Positions 28,086 through 38,480 of a stretch of 64,000 bases of DNA are shown piece after piece (within the stretch, counting starts at the first letter, position 1; each line of letters begins with the position of its first letter). The DNA is taken from NCBI RefSeq assembly GCF_002632465.1, contig NZ_NIBS01000012.1:54985-118984 (forward strand). Direction: 5' to 3'. The notes beneath the pieces were generated by a model. That model worked only from the letters and a program-made list of their open reading frames with translations, was not told the DNA's origin and did not search any database. The DNA comes from Xenorhabdus budapestensis. GTDB lineage: Bacteria > Pseudomonadota > Gammaproteobacteria > Enterobacterales > Enterobacteriaceae. A program made the translations under genes and the position numbers.

Positions 28086-30422
28086 TCACTGCAACACAAA
28101 ATTAATTACACTGATTTGTCCACTCAAATCTAAAACACTCAGTTGATATTTCCCTGGGCGTGATAAGGTTTTAACCCACTGCTGGTTATTTTCAGTCACA
28201 GCGACTTGCTCACCATTCAAAAACCACCATTGTTGCCCGCTACCACCTTGTGTTGCTATTCGCAAATCCAGCGTCTTTTTTCCCGGAATACGTTTTAGAA
28301 TATCGCCCTTACGGACACCTACAATCAGTAATGGTGCTTCATCTATTTTCATCGGAGGGCATTGAGGGTTAATTACTGGCAACCGGTTTAAACGCCGCTC
28401 TTTTTCCGGTAACCATGCTTCCAATGCAATCGGCCACAGAGCTATTGTTTCAGATCTGGCATCAGGACAATCAGAAGCAACACGCAAACCATTTTTATCT
28501 ATCCATATTCGTTCGTTGATACCTGAAATCGATTCCTGCCCCTCCGCTAACAAGGTTGGGGGGATTGTATTATCCAAAATCCAACTCAAATGACGCTGAC
28601 GGCAATTATTGTCTTCTCTCTTAAGTACAGTGCCACCTGGCCAACAGATAGCTGCCTGACTAACACTTTCCGGTCTCGGATCAACAGGAATATACTGCGA
28701 ACCATAATGCAAATTTCTCATGAGTAATCCATTTATCTGGTTCATGATAGGGATCGCTGTAGCATAGCCAAATTGCCCCACCACTGGCGTTCCATCCGGC
28801 CTTCCCACCCAAACACCTATGGTATAATGAGCATTCAGGCCAATAGCCCACGCATCACGATAACCATAACTAGTGCCTGTTTTCCACGCTAATGGTACTT
28901 CAGCAGGCAGCACACTATCCGGCAATGGGCGACTTTCTCCCGCCATAATCCTTCTGACAATCCAGGCGGCCCCTGCCGTAAAAATTTGTCTGTCCCGGAT
29001 CTTCTGCTGCGGGGTAAAACGCAACGGAGAGACTTTCCCCTGACGGGCAAAAGCACTATAAACAGAAACCAGTTGCTCCATACGAACTGATGTTCCACCG
29101 AGTATCAGTGCCAGATTCGGTTCACTGCCCAATGGAAAATGCAATACCATACCTACATTGCGCAAATTAGCAGTAAATTTTTTAGCACCATATGCTTCAA
29201 AAAGCTGTACTGCGGGTAAATTCAATGAACGCACCAGTGCTTCGCTGGCACTAACCGGCCCATTAAACCCACTATCAAAGTTTCCCGGCCGATAATCATC
29301 AAAACGTCGGGGAACATCCTGCAAGAGAGATTCAGCATGAACTAATCCGTCATCCAACGCCATTGCATACAAAAAAGGCTTTAGTGTAGACCCCGGAGAA
29401 CGCCATGCACTGACCATATCAACATGGCCGAAACGACTGTTATCCTGAAAATCCACCGAGCCAATGTAAGCCTTGACTGTCATATCCGTATGATCAACCA
29501 CCAGTACGCCAACAGATGTTTTTTCTGCCAGTTGATACTTCCAGTTAAGCACCAAATCTTCCAATTGACGCTGCAATCCTGTGTCAATAGTGGTTTGGAT
29601 CACTTCCTTTTGAGTTCCCTGTACCATTCTCCTTGCCAGCAATGGAGCAAGCTGAGGAACCTGACGGGGAGCAAGCCATAGATTTTCCTCTGCTATATCT
29701 GCTACTTTTTCTGCTGACCAAACGCCATATCGTTTCAATCGCTGCAATACCTTATCACGGGCAGCCTGAGCCCGTTCCGGATAGCGATCCGGCCTTAAAC
29801 GACTCGGAGCTTGTGGCAATACCGCCAGTAATGCCGCTTCACCAGATGAAAGATTTGATGGCGGCTTCCCCAGATATGCCCAACTTGCTGCTCCAACGCC
29901 TTGCAATGTGCCACCAAATGGTGCTCTGTTTAAATACATCTGCAAAATTTCATCTTTGGAATAATGCCACTCTAATTGCAGGGTGTACCAAATCTGTTTT
30001 AATTTCCCTGTAACAGTACGTGGATGGGGATCAATCAAACGGGCAACCTGCATAGAGATAGTACTGCCTCCTGATACAATTTTTCCGGCACGTATATCCT
30101 GCCAGGCTGCCCGCAATAATGAGATGGGATTAATCCCAGGATGCTTGTAAAACCAACGATCTTCATAGGTTAACAGAGCCTGAATATATTCAGGAGAAAC
30201 TTGCGACAAAGTAACGGGATAACGCCAGACTCCTTCATTGTCAGCAAAACGCCATAGTGGTGAACCATCTGCTCCGATGACAACGCGCGCCATTTTGACG
30301 TTTCTTAATGGCAGTGACCAAATTTTATCAGCCAGCCATAGGGAGGGAGGCAGAATCAGTAAAATTAGCAGAGGGATCAGATAAATGCGGCGGAAGAATC
30401 TTCTCATTAAAGCTGTATCCAT
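28086..30422 (-). CDS. pbpC: Penicillin-binding protein 1C
   Basis: The 778-residue bifunctional peptidoglycan enzyme has an N-terminal membrane anchor (YLIPLLILLILPPSLWL), a GT51 glycosyltransferase domain (TYEDRWFYKHPGI, GGSTISMQVARL), a transpeptidase domain with SPGSTLKPF (catalytic Ser), and KTGTSYGYRDAW, and a C-terminal BiPBP_C domain. E. coli PBP1C is 770 residues. It is paired with the alpha-2-macroglobulin gene upstream, which is thought to act with it in periplasmic defence. Confidence 0.96.
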   Translation of the reverse strand: MDTALMRRFFRRIYLIPLLILLILPPSLWLADKIWSLPLRNVKMARVVIGADGSPLWRFADNEGVWRYPVTLSQVSPEYIQALLTYEDRWFYKHPGINPISLLRAAWQDIRAGKIVSGGSTISMQVARLIDPHPRTVTGKLKQIWYTLQLEWHYSKDEILQMYLNRAPFGGTLQGVGAASWAYLGKPPSNLSSGEAALLAVLPQAPSRLRPDRYPERAQAARDKVLQRLKRYGVWSAEKVADIAEENLWLAPRQVPQLAPLLARRMVQGTQKEVIQTTIDTGLQRQLEDLVLNWKYQLAEKTSVGVLVVDHTDMTVKAYIGSVDFQDNSRFGHVDMVSAWRSPGSTLKPFLYAMALDDGLVHAESLLQDVPRRFDDYRPGNFDSGFNGPVSASEALVRSLNLPAVQLFEAYGAKKFTANLRNVGMVLHFPLGSEPNLALILGGTSVRMEQLVSVYSAFARQGKVSPLRFTPQQKIRDRQIFTAGAAWIVRRIMAGESRPLPDSVLPAEVPLAWKTGTSYGYRDAWAIGLNAHYTIGVWVGRPDGTPVVGQFGYATAIPIMNQINGLLMRNLHYGSQYIPVDPRPESVSQAAICWPGGTVLKREDNNCRQRHLSWILDNTIPPTLLAEGQESISGINERIWIDKNGLRVASDCPDARSETIALWPIALEAWLPEKERRLNRLPVINPQCPPMKIDEAPLLIVGVRKGDILKRIPGKKTLDLRIATQGGSGQQWWFLNGEQVAVTENNQQWVKTLSRPGKYQLSVLDLSGQISVINFVLQ

Positions 30423-30427
30423 AAAAT

Positions 30428-30536
30428 TCAGCCCTTATATCCTTCATCTTTCGAGTTGCCTCTTTGTTGGCTGCAAAGCAACTCGAAATCTATTGGGTAT
30501 ATACCCTATGGATTTCATCGGAAATAAGGGCTGATT
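30428..30536. repeat. Large compound palindrome between yfhM and pbpC
   Basis: The outer arms ATTCAGCCCTTAT and ATAAGGGCTGATT enclose one full copy of the TATACCC family (30436-30504, arms TTTCGAGTTGC and GCAACTCGAAAT) plus an inverted half copy (TATACCCTATGGATTTCATC). The element fills almost the whole gap. Confidence 0.8.
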
Positions 30537-30541
30537 CGTGA

Positions 30542-33500
30542 TTAACGCACAACCTCCAACCTTTCCTCTGTTTCACCTACTGCTCGCCAAACCGGCACAT
30601 ACATAGATTCAACTTGTGGTGCTGGCACCTGATAAACCCCCGGTGCAACTGCGCGGGCTAAATAGAGCAAGGTAACTGGTCGATAAGGATCAATGGAGAC
30701 AGCGGCAACAAAGCGATCATCGCGGTATTCAATATGACGAATATTCGCCATCTGCATATCGTTAATAACCTTTTGCAGAGCAGTAGCGCTTTCACTCAGG
30801 CTGGCACTGCTATGCGCCAGATTTTGGTTCTCAATTTCCAACCCGGCAGGCAATAAATCGACAACCAGCGCATCCGATACAGGTTCTGTCGCACTGATTT
30901 CCAATTTCACGACCATCATCTCACCGCTTTTCAGGCGATCCAGAGAATAATTTTCACCATTCAAATCAAGATAGGTACGCTTGATATTCAGAATGTTTGA
31001 ATAAGGTTTTGGTGCATGCAATGGATAACCCACCACACTCAAACGTGAATACAACATACTCTCACCACGGTTACTGATTTCAATACCTTTCAGGATCTGT
31101 TTCGCAGTCAATGCTTCATTTAATGCGCTATCACGGTTAATCGGTGGTATTTGCTGACTAATGACCGCCTTCCAGAACGGCTCGCCGGTATCAATAAAAT
31201 AGCGCCCAGCCAGATAGATGGCATTGCTTTCCTGTGTAGAGAAGTAACGATGCGCCGATAACTCATTAGATAAACTGAGTAGTTTTTCATCACGTTCGTT
31301 CAACATTATCTTATTTTCAGTCAATAGAGCAACAATCAAGGCATTGTCACGGATTGCGCTACCATAATCATGCAACCTATGACCGGATTGACGGGATTTA
31401 TTCACACCTGAACGAATCGCTTCATTACCACGGGTATCATCCCCCATCATTTTCAGTGCGATCCCCAATTGCACCAGAGACAAACCGTTACCAGCCCGCC
31501 CTCGTTGTTCATAGAGTTGTCTTAAGCCACTTAATGGCGCTTTTTGCTGGCTTGCCAAGACCAAACCCGCATATGCCTGTACAGAAAATTGTGTTTCACT
31601 GTGTGAACTGCTGTAACGATCGTTGATAATATTTTTATCCTGCAAGTAACGCAGAAGCCGGTTATTAGCAGTCTTCAGAGCATCAGCCGGGATACTGTAA
31701 CCTTGTTGATTGGCACGGAATAAGAAATCTGCCGCATAAGCCGTCAGCCAGAACTCTTCCTCGCCATTACGATCCCATAACGAGAAACTGCCATCATGAC
31801 GCTGCATACTCAGCAAGTGAGTAATACCGGCATCAATGGCTGCTCGCCGTTTTTCGTCACTTTGTGTATTGATACCCAATTTTTTCAGTTCGGCTTCATT
31901 GGAGTAGAGTGATGGGTAAAGCCCACTGATAGTCTGCTCCAAACAGCCATATGGGTAAGCATATAATTCGCGAATATAACGTGCGATTTGCAGTGGCGGT
32001 CTGCTGGTCAGTAAGAGCTGTCCCTCCAGTGTTTCTGGTATCAAATCAGCGATAGTCTCTTGTGGTAACTGCCACTCTTTGCCTTGTTGGATAACATCAT
32101 CAAACTGTATGGTTGCAGCAGGATGTGCCGGACGAACAGCAATTTTCCAGTTACTTGTATACTGTTGCAGTTTTTCGTTGGGCACATTCAATCCATCAAT
32201 TGTGAGGAAAATTTCCCCTTGTCCAAACCCATGATCCGCTTTGACCGGAATTTGAATGGTAGTCCGTTTTCCTGTTTCCAAAATGATTTTTCTACTTACT
32301 GGGTTTTCTAACTTTATCAATCCAGTTGCAGTGAAATTGAGTGTCAGTACTTGCGGTTGTTCAGTTAAATTGGTGAGATCTAATGCCAACTGAGATTGAT
32401 CGCCGCCGGCCATGAAACGAGGTGATGACATCTGGCTAACAACCGGGGCTGCGACTATAACTTTACGCTCACTGTATCCGAATTCGTTATCGCTCCATGC
32501 TTGTGCCATCAACTGGAGTTCACCATTAAAATCAGAGATAGGTAAGGTAATTTCACCTTCTCCATTAGCATCCAAGGTGATTGGTTTAGCTTGCTCGGCA
32601 ATGATATTAACTTCTGTTAGCGGTTTTTTGCCCCCCCTTTCGAGAGTATTTTCATCACCATCACCACCAAAGCGTAAGTTCGCTTTACGTCCTTCAGTTT
32701 CAATTAAATGACCATAAACATCATACTGATCAACGCTATAACGTTTACGCCCGAAGAATGCTTCATAAGGATCTGGGGTCTTGAAGTTAGTAATACTGAG
32801 TACACCTGAATCCGCAGCAGAAAGCAGAACATAAACTTGCTTTGGCAATTCCTTACTTGCTGGCTGATCTTTACCCTTCTGAAGTGTTGCCTTGAGTTTG
32901 ATTTTAAAATCCTGATTCGGGCGTATTTTATCTGGCGCGCTCAGTGTCAGATTCAGCTTACGCCCTTCGTCCATCAACGGCAGATGCAATACGCCAACTG
33001 CCCGTTTCGATGTTGCCTGACGATTTTTATCTCCCGGCCGTATAACAACCGCGGTCAGATACAAATCATGGCGAGCCCACGATGGATTAATGGGTACATC
33101 AATATCCAGACCTTTTGCCGGAACATCAATTTCCTGCCACCACAACGGGCCATCACTGGATTCCAGCAGTAAGTAACCTTTACCTGTCTGTGGTGCGAGC
33201 ATATGCAGTTTTACTTTATCACCTGGTTTATACGCGGGTTTATCCAATGAGAGTTTGACTTGGTCCGGGCGGATTGCACCTGTTCCATCCGTATTATCCT
33301 GCCATGAATAACCTGCCCAGAAATTCAGGCTGGTTACAAGCTGATTTTTCTGATCCACTATTTCAATGCGGTAAGAACCCCATTCAACCGGAAAACTGAC
33401 TTTTGCTGTACCATTTTCCGCAATTTGGACAGACTCATCTGCCATCACCAAATCTTTCTGGTCATATCCCGAATCCCAACCGTTACTGTCTGACCAACGC

Positions 33501-35593
33501 CAGTAATAATCCCGACGTTCATATATCAGGCGAGCTCTCAAATCATTTGTGGCATATTTCTTACCATCAGCATCCGCATAAACGATATCAAACTCTGCCA
33601 GTGAGTTTTCATCAACGTTATAGCGATTTTCATCACGACCTGTACGGTAATTATAAATAGATTTTTTATTGAAGAGTGGGCGTATACCAACCAGCTTGTC
33701 AGCAGGCCAAACAGCTTGCTCAGCGCGACGTGTCACCGGACGCCCACCAGATTCGAGCAAACTGGCCTGTACGATAACTTTTACCGGAGATGCTATATAT
33801 TTCCAATTATCATCACTGACAGAAATGGCCGTTTTTCCTTCACTATTTAACGTCAAGTCGAACTCATCCAGAGTTCTGCTCAATCCCTCTTCTTTCGAGG
33901 AACCAAACTCATACCCTGATAATTTCGCCACTGCATCACGAGCTGGACGCATAAACAATTGGCCTTGCAGCCGATTCTTAACTGCTGGTGCTCCATATAG
34001 GTAACGACCAGCTACGGCAAAATTAACACTTTTATTTTTCAATACTGGTCTACGACCATCATTTCCCTCAATTTCCAATGCCATACGTTCAGGCATAAAG
34101 TCTTCCACATTAAATTTGTAAAAACGCGGAGTATTGTCACCTAAATCAAAACGCAGTGACCACATGCCTGTTTCTGCGGTTTGTGGGATTGGGTAACGAT
34201 ACTGATAGAGTCCATTTTCAGGTTGCCAGACAAAACTGCGCACAACCTGATTATCCGCTTTCAATACATCAACTTTTACAGGTTGGGGCTTCAGCGAACG
34301 ACCATCAGCATCACGCAGTAAGCCATTCACAATCAGCGTTTCTCCTGGGCGATAAAGATCCCTTGGGCCAAACACAAAAAACTGCTTGCTATACCCTTGT
34401 GCGCCGCCGATATCAAATTCAGACAGATCTAACGCAGGATATGACAAATCGATCATACTGGTTTGATCGCCCTGGATTGCCAACAATAATTTTGCCTTAG
34501 CATTTTTTTCCAGCGGGGCATGACCATTATCGTCTGTCATATTCTTTGACAGACGTTGTCCCTTGGCATCCAGCAAACGAATTTCAACACCTTTCAGGCT
34601 GGAACCTTGTTTCAATGATTGTGCAAAAACATCTATCCGATTTAGATAGCTGTGCATTGAGACACCGATATCACTCAGAGTAAATAACATACTGGGGTTA
34701 CTATAGGTATATTTTCCGGCCTGCTGCATGACAGCCAGATAAACACCACTTTTTTGCAATACCTTAATATCATTCAATGGCAATAATAGTTTTTCACGAG
34801 TGTTAGGTGCCGGATTCAGGTCAAAACGTCCGGTATAAACTAAGTCAGCATGCTTCAGGAAATTTTCAGAATCCCAATACTCCATACTGTTTCGGTATTG
34901 CCAATCGGCGATGAATTCAGGTAATGATGTCTCTTTAATGCGGAAAAAGTTGACATCAACCTGATCAACATTGAGTGCCAAAACGGGTAAACCTTCTGCT
35001 GTCTTACTCGGTAGAAGAACTCCCTTGCTGGCAAAACCAACGGTAGGTTTAATGGGAGCAGTCTGGAATTTTTTCTCATAGAGACTTGCTAGTTGACGCC
35101 CATTAATGCCTTTTAAACCTTCATCAACAGTTAGTTGTAATTCACGATCAGGCGGTAAATGACGGAGCCTTAACTCCATCTGGTTATCAGACAGTTCCCA
35201 GGCACCATCCAATTTTCCGGATTTCACATCAACCAAGTGGACTTTATGAGAGAAATTCTGGTCAGTCTGCAAAGGAACAGAAAACGTCACGACCATTGCA
35301 CTGGCACCATCCAACTGTAACTCTGAGGCATCTAAGATAGTGACATCTTTACCCGCATAACGTTGTTGCGGTAATTGAGGTGCAGATGATTGAAGTTTCC
35401 GTTTTGCAGTATCAGTTGTTTTTTGTGTCATTGAAACTGTCGGTTTTTCTGATTTTCCCGTATTTTCATCGTCCTGGGATTGATCACATCCAGATAGGGT
35501 ACATAGCGCAAAGAATGCAAACAATGTAGCAACTATTAATGTGATGAAGCGCTTTCTCCTTGCTGCCCATTGCCTCAGTTGATATTGACGCAT
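30542..35593 (-). CDS. yfhM: Bacterial alpha-2-macroglobulin lipoprotein
   Basis: The 1683-residue protease-trapping lipoprotein (E. coli YfhM 1653) has a signal peptide with the lipobox TLSGC (Cys 36), several MG (macroglobulin) domains, and the thioester motif YGCLEQ with the Cys at 1217. The thioester traps attacking proteases covalently. The partner gene pbpC is downstream. In this organism it could protect against host proteases, which is inference. A G7 tract and an adjacent A6 tract occur near 32625-32637. Confidence 0.96.
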   Translation of the reverse strand: MRQYQLRQWAARRKRFITLIVATLFAFFALCTLSGCDQSQDDENTGKSEKPTVSMTQKTTDTAKRKLQSSAPQLPQQRYAGKDVTILDASELQLDGASAMVVTFSVPLQTDQNFSHKVHLVDVKSGKLDGAWELSDNQMELRLRHLPPDRELQLTVDEGLKGINGRQLASLYEKKFQTAPIKPTVGFASKGVLLPSKTAEGLPVLALNVDQVDVNFFRIKETSLPEFIADWQYRNSMEYWDSENFLKHADLVYTGRFDLNPAPNTREKLLLPLNDIKVLQKSGVYLAVMQQAGKYTYSNPSMLFTLSDIGVSMHSYLNRIDVFAQSLKQGSSLKGVEIRLLDAKGQRLSKNMTDDNGHAPLEKNAKAKLLLAIQGDQTSMIDLSYPALDLSEFDIGGAQGYSKQFFVFGPRDLYRPGETLIVNGLLRDADGRSLKPQPVKVDVLKADNQVVRSFVWQPENGLYQYRYPIPQTAETGMWSLRFDLGDNTPRFYKFNVEDFMPERMALEIEGNDGRRPVLKNKSVNFAVAGRYLYGAPAVKNRLQGQLFMRPARDAVAKLSGYEFGSSKEEGLSRTLDEFDLTLNSEGKTAISVSDDNWKYIASPVKVIVQASLLESGGRPVTRRAEQAVWPADKLVGIRPLFNKKSIYNYRTGRDENRYNVDENSLAEFDIVYADADGKKYATNDLRARLIYERRDYYWRWSDSNGWDSGYDQKDLVMADESVQIAENGTAKVSFPVEWGSYRIEIVDQKNQLVTSLNFWAGYSWQDNTDGTGAIRPDQVKLSLDKPAYKPGDKVKLHMLAPQTGKGYLLLESSDGPLWWQEIDVPAKGLDIDVPINPSWARHDLYLTAVVIRPGDKNRQATSKRAVGVLHLPLMDEGRKLNLTLSAPDKIRPNQDFKIKLKATLQKGKDQPASKELPKQVYVLLSAADSGVLSITNFKTPDPYEAFFGRKRYSVDQYDVYGHLIETEGRKANLRFGGDGDENTLERGGKKPLTEVNIIAEQAKPITLDANGEGEITLPISDFNGELQLMAQAWSDNEFGYSERKVIVAAPVVSQMSSPRFMAGGDQSQLALDLTNLTEQPQVLTLNFTATGLIKLENPVSRKIILETGKRTTIQIPVKADHGFGQGEIFLTIDGLNVPNEKLQQYTSNWKIAVRPAHPAATIQFDDVIQQGKEWQLPQETIADLIPETLEGQLLLTSRPPLQIARYIRELYAYPYGCLEQTISGLYPSLYSNEAELKKLGINTQSDEKRRAAIDAGITHLLSMQRHDGSFSLWDRNGEEEFWLTAYAADFLFRANQQGYSIPADALKTANNRLLRYLQDKNIINDRYSSSHSETQFSVQAYAGLVLASQQKAPLSGLRQLYEQRGRAGNGLSLVQLGIALKMMGDDTRGNEAIRSGVNKSRQSGHRLHDYGSAIRDNALIVALLTENKIMLNERDEKLLSLSNELSAHRYFSTQESNAIYLAGRYFIDTGEPFWKAVISQQIPPINRDSALNEALTAKQILKGIEISNRGESMLYSRLSVVGYPLHAPKPYSNILNIKRTYLDLNGENYSLDRLKSGEMMVVKLEISATEPVSDALVVDLLPAGLEIENQNLAHSSASLSESATALQKVINDMQMANIRHIEYRDDRFVAAVSIDPYRPVTLLYLARAVAPGVYQVPAPQVESMYVPVWRAVGETEERLEVVR

Positions 35594-35790
35594 AACCGTA
35601 ATCCTTATCGTTTACCGGCTGGTTTGGGATAGTATTTTTATAGATATTTATCCGAATTAGGAATCTGTGATTTCAGATTTTCGAAGCCTTCCGCAATATT
35701 TTTAGCTTATTGCAGGAAAATGACAAAAAGATGCCGGATAAAACTCATCATCACACGATCCCTGAGTTGGTACAGAACTTAACTTTTTAT

Positions 35791-36219
35791 TTACTGATTC
35801 AGTACAGGAATGGTATCCCTCAGCCAACTGCCTAACTTTCGCTGATAAAAAGGCTGAGTATGCTGGATCAGATAATGGCTAATCCCACTATCCTTTTCAT
35901 CAAGCAAACAAAAATCCACCGATTCCTCTTCACTCAAATACTGACAAGCTATTTCACCAGCGGCCTGAATAAGCGTACTAATGTCATTATTTGTGGATGC
36001 TCCACTCAGTTCTAACCCAATAAGCAGATTGGGTTTTTCATCCTGTTTTTTATCGTGCACCATAACCAGAAATGCCCGTCGTACTGGCTTATGTTGCTTC
36101 AATAAATTACTCAAGGCCTCAATAAGATGAATAGGCTGTTCTTCTGGTTGGCTAAGAGTAATACGGCTTCCACTCGGAACCTCAATTTCAGTGGCAACAG
36201 CCCCGTTTGACAAGCTCAT
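35791..36219 (-). CDS. sseB: SseB-like protein, C-terminal domain only
   Basis: The 142-residue protein (start at ATG 36219, MSLSNGAVATEIEVPSG) matches only the C-terminal half of E. coli SseB (258): IEALSNLLKQHKPVRRAFL, PNLLIGLELSG, and GISHYLIQHTQPFYQRK. The N-terminal domain is absent, and the 190 bp between here and pepB is too small to hold it, so this is a true short form and not a frameshift. ATG 36237 would add six residues. SseB is of uncertain function ('enhanced serine sensitivity'). The rhodanese gene sseA, which lies next to sseB in E. coli, is missing. Confidence 0.8.
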   Translation of the reverse strand: MSLSNGAVATEIEVPSGSRITLSQPEEQPIHLIEALSNLLKQHKPVRRAFLVMVHDKKQDEKPNLLIGLELSGASTNNDISTLIQAAGEIACQYLSEEESVDFCLLDEKDSGISHYLIQHTQPFYQRKLGSWLRDTIPVLNQ

Positions 36220-36292
36220 GAAAATCTCCGAACACATATTTGTACTGAAGTTAACAACTTGAAGTTAACGACCATTGAAAGGCTCAATCATA

Positions 36293-36313
36293 GCCTCCCC
36301 ATAAAAGGGAGGC
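36293..36313. other. Perfect hairpin between pepB and sseB
   Basis: GCCTCCC and GGGAGGC pair around CATAAAA. No T run follows on either strand, so it may be an mRNA stabilizing or processing structure. Confidence 0.5.
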
Positions 36314-36423
36314 CAGATAAGAAAGGCAATTTTAAAATGAGTTTGGTGTCACAACATTTTGTACATAAAAATCCTGACATTATCTGATGGCTTACAAGCT
36401 ACCTCGCCAAAAACACTGTATCC

Positions 36424-37749
36424 TTATTTTGCTTTTGTCAGCAATAAGTTGGCGATGGTGCGCACTCCATACCCTGTCGCACCTGCTGACCACTGTTCAG
36501 CCGCAGATTTACGGTAGGTCGCTGAACAGTCGATATGTACCCAACCTTTTTTGTAATTTTCTACAAAATGAGACAGGAAAGCAGCCGCAGTACTTGCGCC
36601 TGCTGAATGAGAAGGCGCAGCAATGTTATTCAAATCAGCAAAATCGGAGGGCAATTGACTACGATGGAATTCAGCCAATGGCAAACGCCAGAATAGTTCA
36701 TGTTCTGCATCCGCTGCTGCCAATAAATCCGCCGCTAGTTGATCATCAAAACTGAGGACAGAATGGTAATCATTACCTACTGCAATTTTTGCTGCTCCAG
36801 TCAATGTTGCAGCGTCAATGATTAGTGACGCATTTGCCGCACTGGCATTAATCAAACCATCAGCCAATACCAGACGCCCTTCTGCATCAGTGTTCATGAC
36901 TTCAACAGTTTTACCATTACGATAACGAATGATATCACCCAATTTGAACGCATTGCCGCTGACCAGATTATCAGCAATACATAAGAATAGTTTTACACGC
37001 TGTTTCAGGCCACGACCAATCGCCAGCGCCAATGCTCCTGACAGGAGTGCTGAACCTCCCATATCAGATTTCATGGAATCCATGGAATTAGAAGGTTTCA
37101 GACTATATCCCCCTGAATCGAAGGTAATACCTTTACCGACTAAGCAAGCGAATACAGGTTCGTTTTTATCTGTCGATGGATTGAAATCCAATTCCAGAAA
37201 AACAGGAACACGGGAGGAACCACGACCAACAGTATGTACACCAACATAGCCCTGCTCACGTAACGCATCGCCTTTTATAATGCGGTAACTAATTGCAGTT
37301 CTCGCTACACCGTTAAATAAATCAATGACACGCTGAGCAAGCTGCTCCGGTCCCAATTCTTCTGCTGGAATATTGATGGTATCACGCACCCAATCAATGA
37401 ATTTGATCCGGTGCTCCAGCTCTTGTTTTTCCACTGTGCTCAGTTGCGGCCATTCAATAGTACGCCGCCCCTTTGGTGCCCGGAATCCCAGCCAGAATGC
37501 CCAGCTTTTTTCCAAATCCCAACCATCACCAGCCAAAGCGACATTGGAGATACCTTGTCCATTAATTTTTCGTCCGGCGCGTTGGATAGTCGCCAATTTA
37601 CTACTTATATCCGACTGGCTGTCTGATAAATGAATTGTAATTCCCTGATCATTCGAACTGATTAGCGCTTTTTCACCCCAGCATGCTTTAGCTGGCTCAT
37701 AAGACAGAGTTATCGGCATGATTTGCGCTGGTATAACGTGCTTTGTCAT
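36424..37749 (-). CDS. pepB: Peptidase B, M17 leucyl aminopeptidase family
   Basis: The 441-residue cytosolic aminopeptidase (E. coli PepB 427) has the C-terminal catalytic domain with [22 protein letters not shown] and the signature [12 protein letters not shown] holding two metal-binding acidic residues. It removes N-terminal residues from peptides. It lies downstream of iscX, past a terminator, as in E. coli. Confidence 0.95.
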   Translation of the reverse strand: MTKHVIPAQIMPITLSYEPAKACWGEKALISSNDQGITIHLSDSQSDISSKLATIQRAGRKINGQGISNVALAGDGWDLEKSWAFWLGFRAPKGRRTIEWPQLSTVEKQELEHRIKFIDWVRDTINIPAEELGPEQLAQRVIDLFNGVARTAISYRIIKGDALREQGYVGVHTVGRGSSRVPVFLELDFNPSTDKNEPVFACLVGKGITFDSGGYSLKPSNSMDSMKSDMGGSALLSGALALAIGRGLKQRVKLFLCIADNLVSGNAFKLGDIIRYRNGKTVEVMNTDAEGRLVLADGLINASAANASLIIDAATLTGAAKIAVGNDYHSVLSFDDQLAADLLAAADAEHELFWRLPLAEFHRSQLPSDFADLNNIAAPSHSAGASTAAAFLSHFVENYKKGWVHIDCSATYRKSAAEQWSAGATGYGVRTIANLLLTKAK

Positions 37750-37807
37750 TTTCTTCTCTCTTCTTATTTTATTTTCACTGTTTTTACAGCAAGGGCCATG
37801 AATGCAA

Positions 37808-37831
37808 AAAAACTGGCAGTTGCCAGTTTTT
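37808..37831 (-). terminator. Terminator at the end of the isc operon
   Basis: AAAAACTGGCA and TGCCAGTTTTT form a perfect 11-bp stem with a 2-nt loop, and the minus strand continues in a T run. It separates iscX from pepB. Confidence 0.85.
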
Positions 37832-37920
37832 CATTAAATGCAGACTATGCCAAGTGATTGAACAAGAATTGGTGAATTTGCACTTTTTTTCGCACTAATT
37901 GTTTGTGTGACTGATTTGCA

Positions 37921-38115
37921 TTACTCAAATTCATCCAACCAAACCAGCAAAATGGCTTCTAATATTTTTTCGTTGGACTTTTCCGGATCGTCATCAAAAC
38001 CATCTAGATCGCAAACCCATTGATGCATATCGGTAAAACGCACTGTCTTAGGATCTAAATCCGGGAACTTATCGTATAGTGCTTCGCCAATATCACGGCT
38101 ATCAGACCATTTCAT
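37921..38115 (-). CDS. iscX: IscX, Fe-S assembly accessory protein
   Basis: The 64-residue acidic protein matches E. coli IscX/YfhJ (66): [32 protein letters not shown] and [13 protein letters not shown]. It binds IscS and iron and modulates cluster assembly. It is the last gene of the isc operon, 27 bp after fdx. Confidence 0.97.
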   Translation of the reverse strand: MKWSDSRDIGEALYDKFPDLDPKTVRFTDMHQWVCDLDGFDDDPEKSNEKILEAILLVWLDEFE

Positions 38116-38142
38116 TTTCTGTTCTCCTGTTTAGTTCTCAGA

Positions 38143-38478
38143 TCAGTGCTCACGTGCATGGTTAATCGTGTATTTAGGAATTTCAACAACCAAATCCTCA
38201 TCAGCAACTTTGGCCTGGCATCCTAACCGACTCTCAGGCTCCAGCCCCCATGCTTTGTCCAGCATGTCATCTTCCATTTCAGAGCTTTCTTCCAATGAGT
38301 CAAACCCTTCTCTGACAATACAATGACAAGTAGTACATGCGCAGGATTTTTCACAAGCATGTTCTATTTCAATGCCATTACGCAGTGCAACATCCAGAAT
38401 CGATTCGCCTTCCTTAGCTTCCAATACTGCGCCTTCAGGGCAAAGTTCGTTATGAGGTAAAAATACAATTTTAGGCAT
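38143..38478 (-). CDS. fdx: ISC-type [2Fe-2S] ferredoxin
   Basis: The 111-residue ferredoxin has the four cluster cysteines in [12 protein letters not shown] and GCQAK. It supplies electrons to IscS/IscU during cluster assembly. The start lies 2 bp after the hscA stop, so the two are coupled. The length equals the E. coli protein. Confidence 0.98.
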   Translation of the reverse strand: MPKIVFLPHNELCPEGAVLEAKEGESILDVALRNGIEIEHACEKSCACTTCHCIVREGFDSLEESSEMEDDMLDKAWGLEPESRLGCQAKVADEDLVVEIPKYTINHAREH

Positions 38479-38480
38479 AA

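Noticed and set aside
33669..34500. Plus-strand ORFs of about 110 codons inside yfhM
   Set aside because: They are antisense to a long, well-supported gene and have no independent support.
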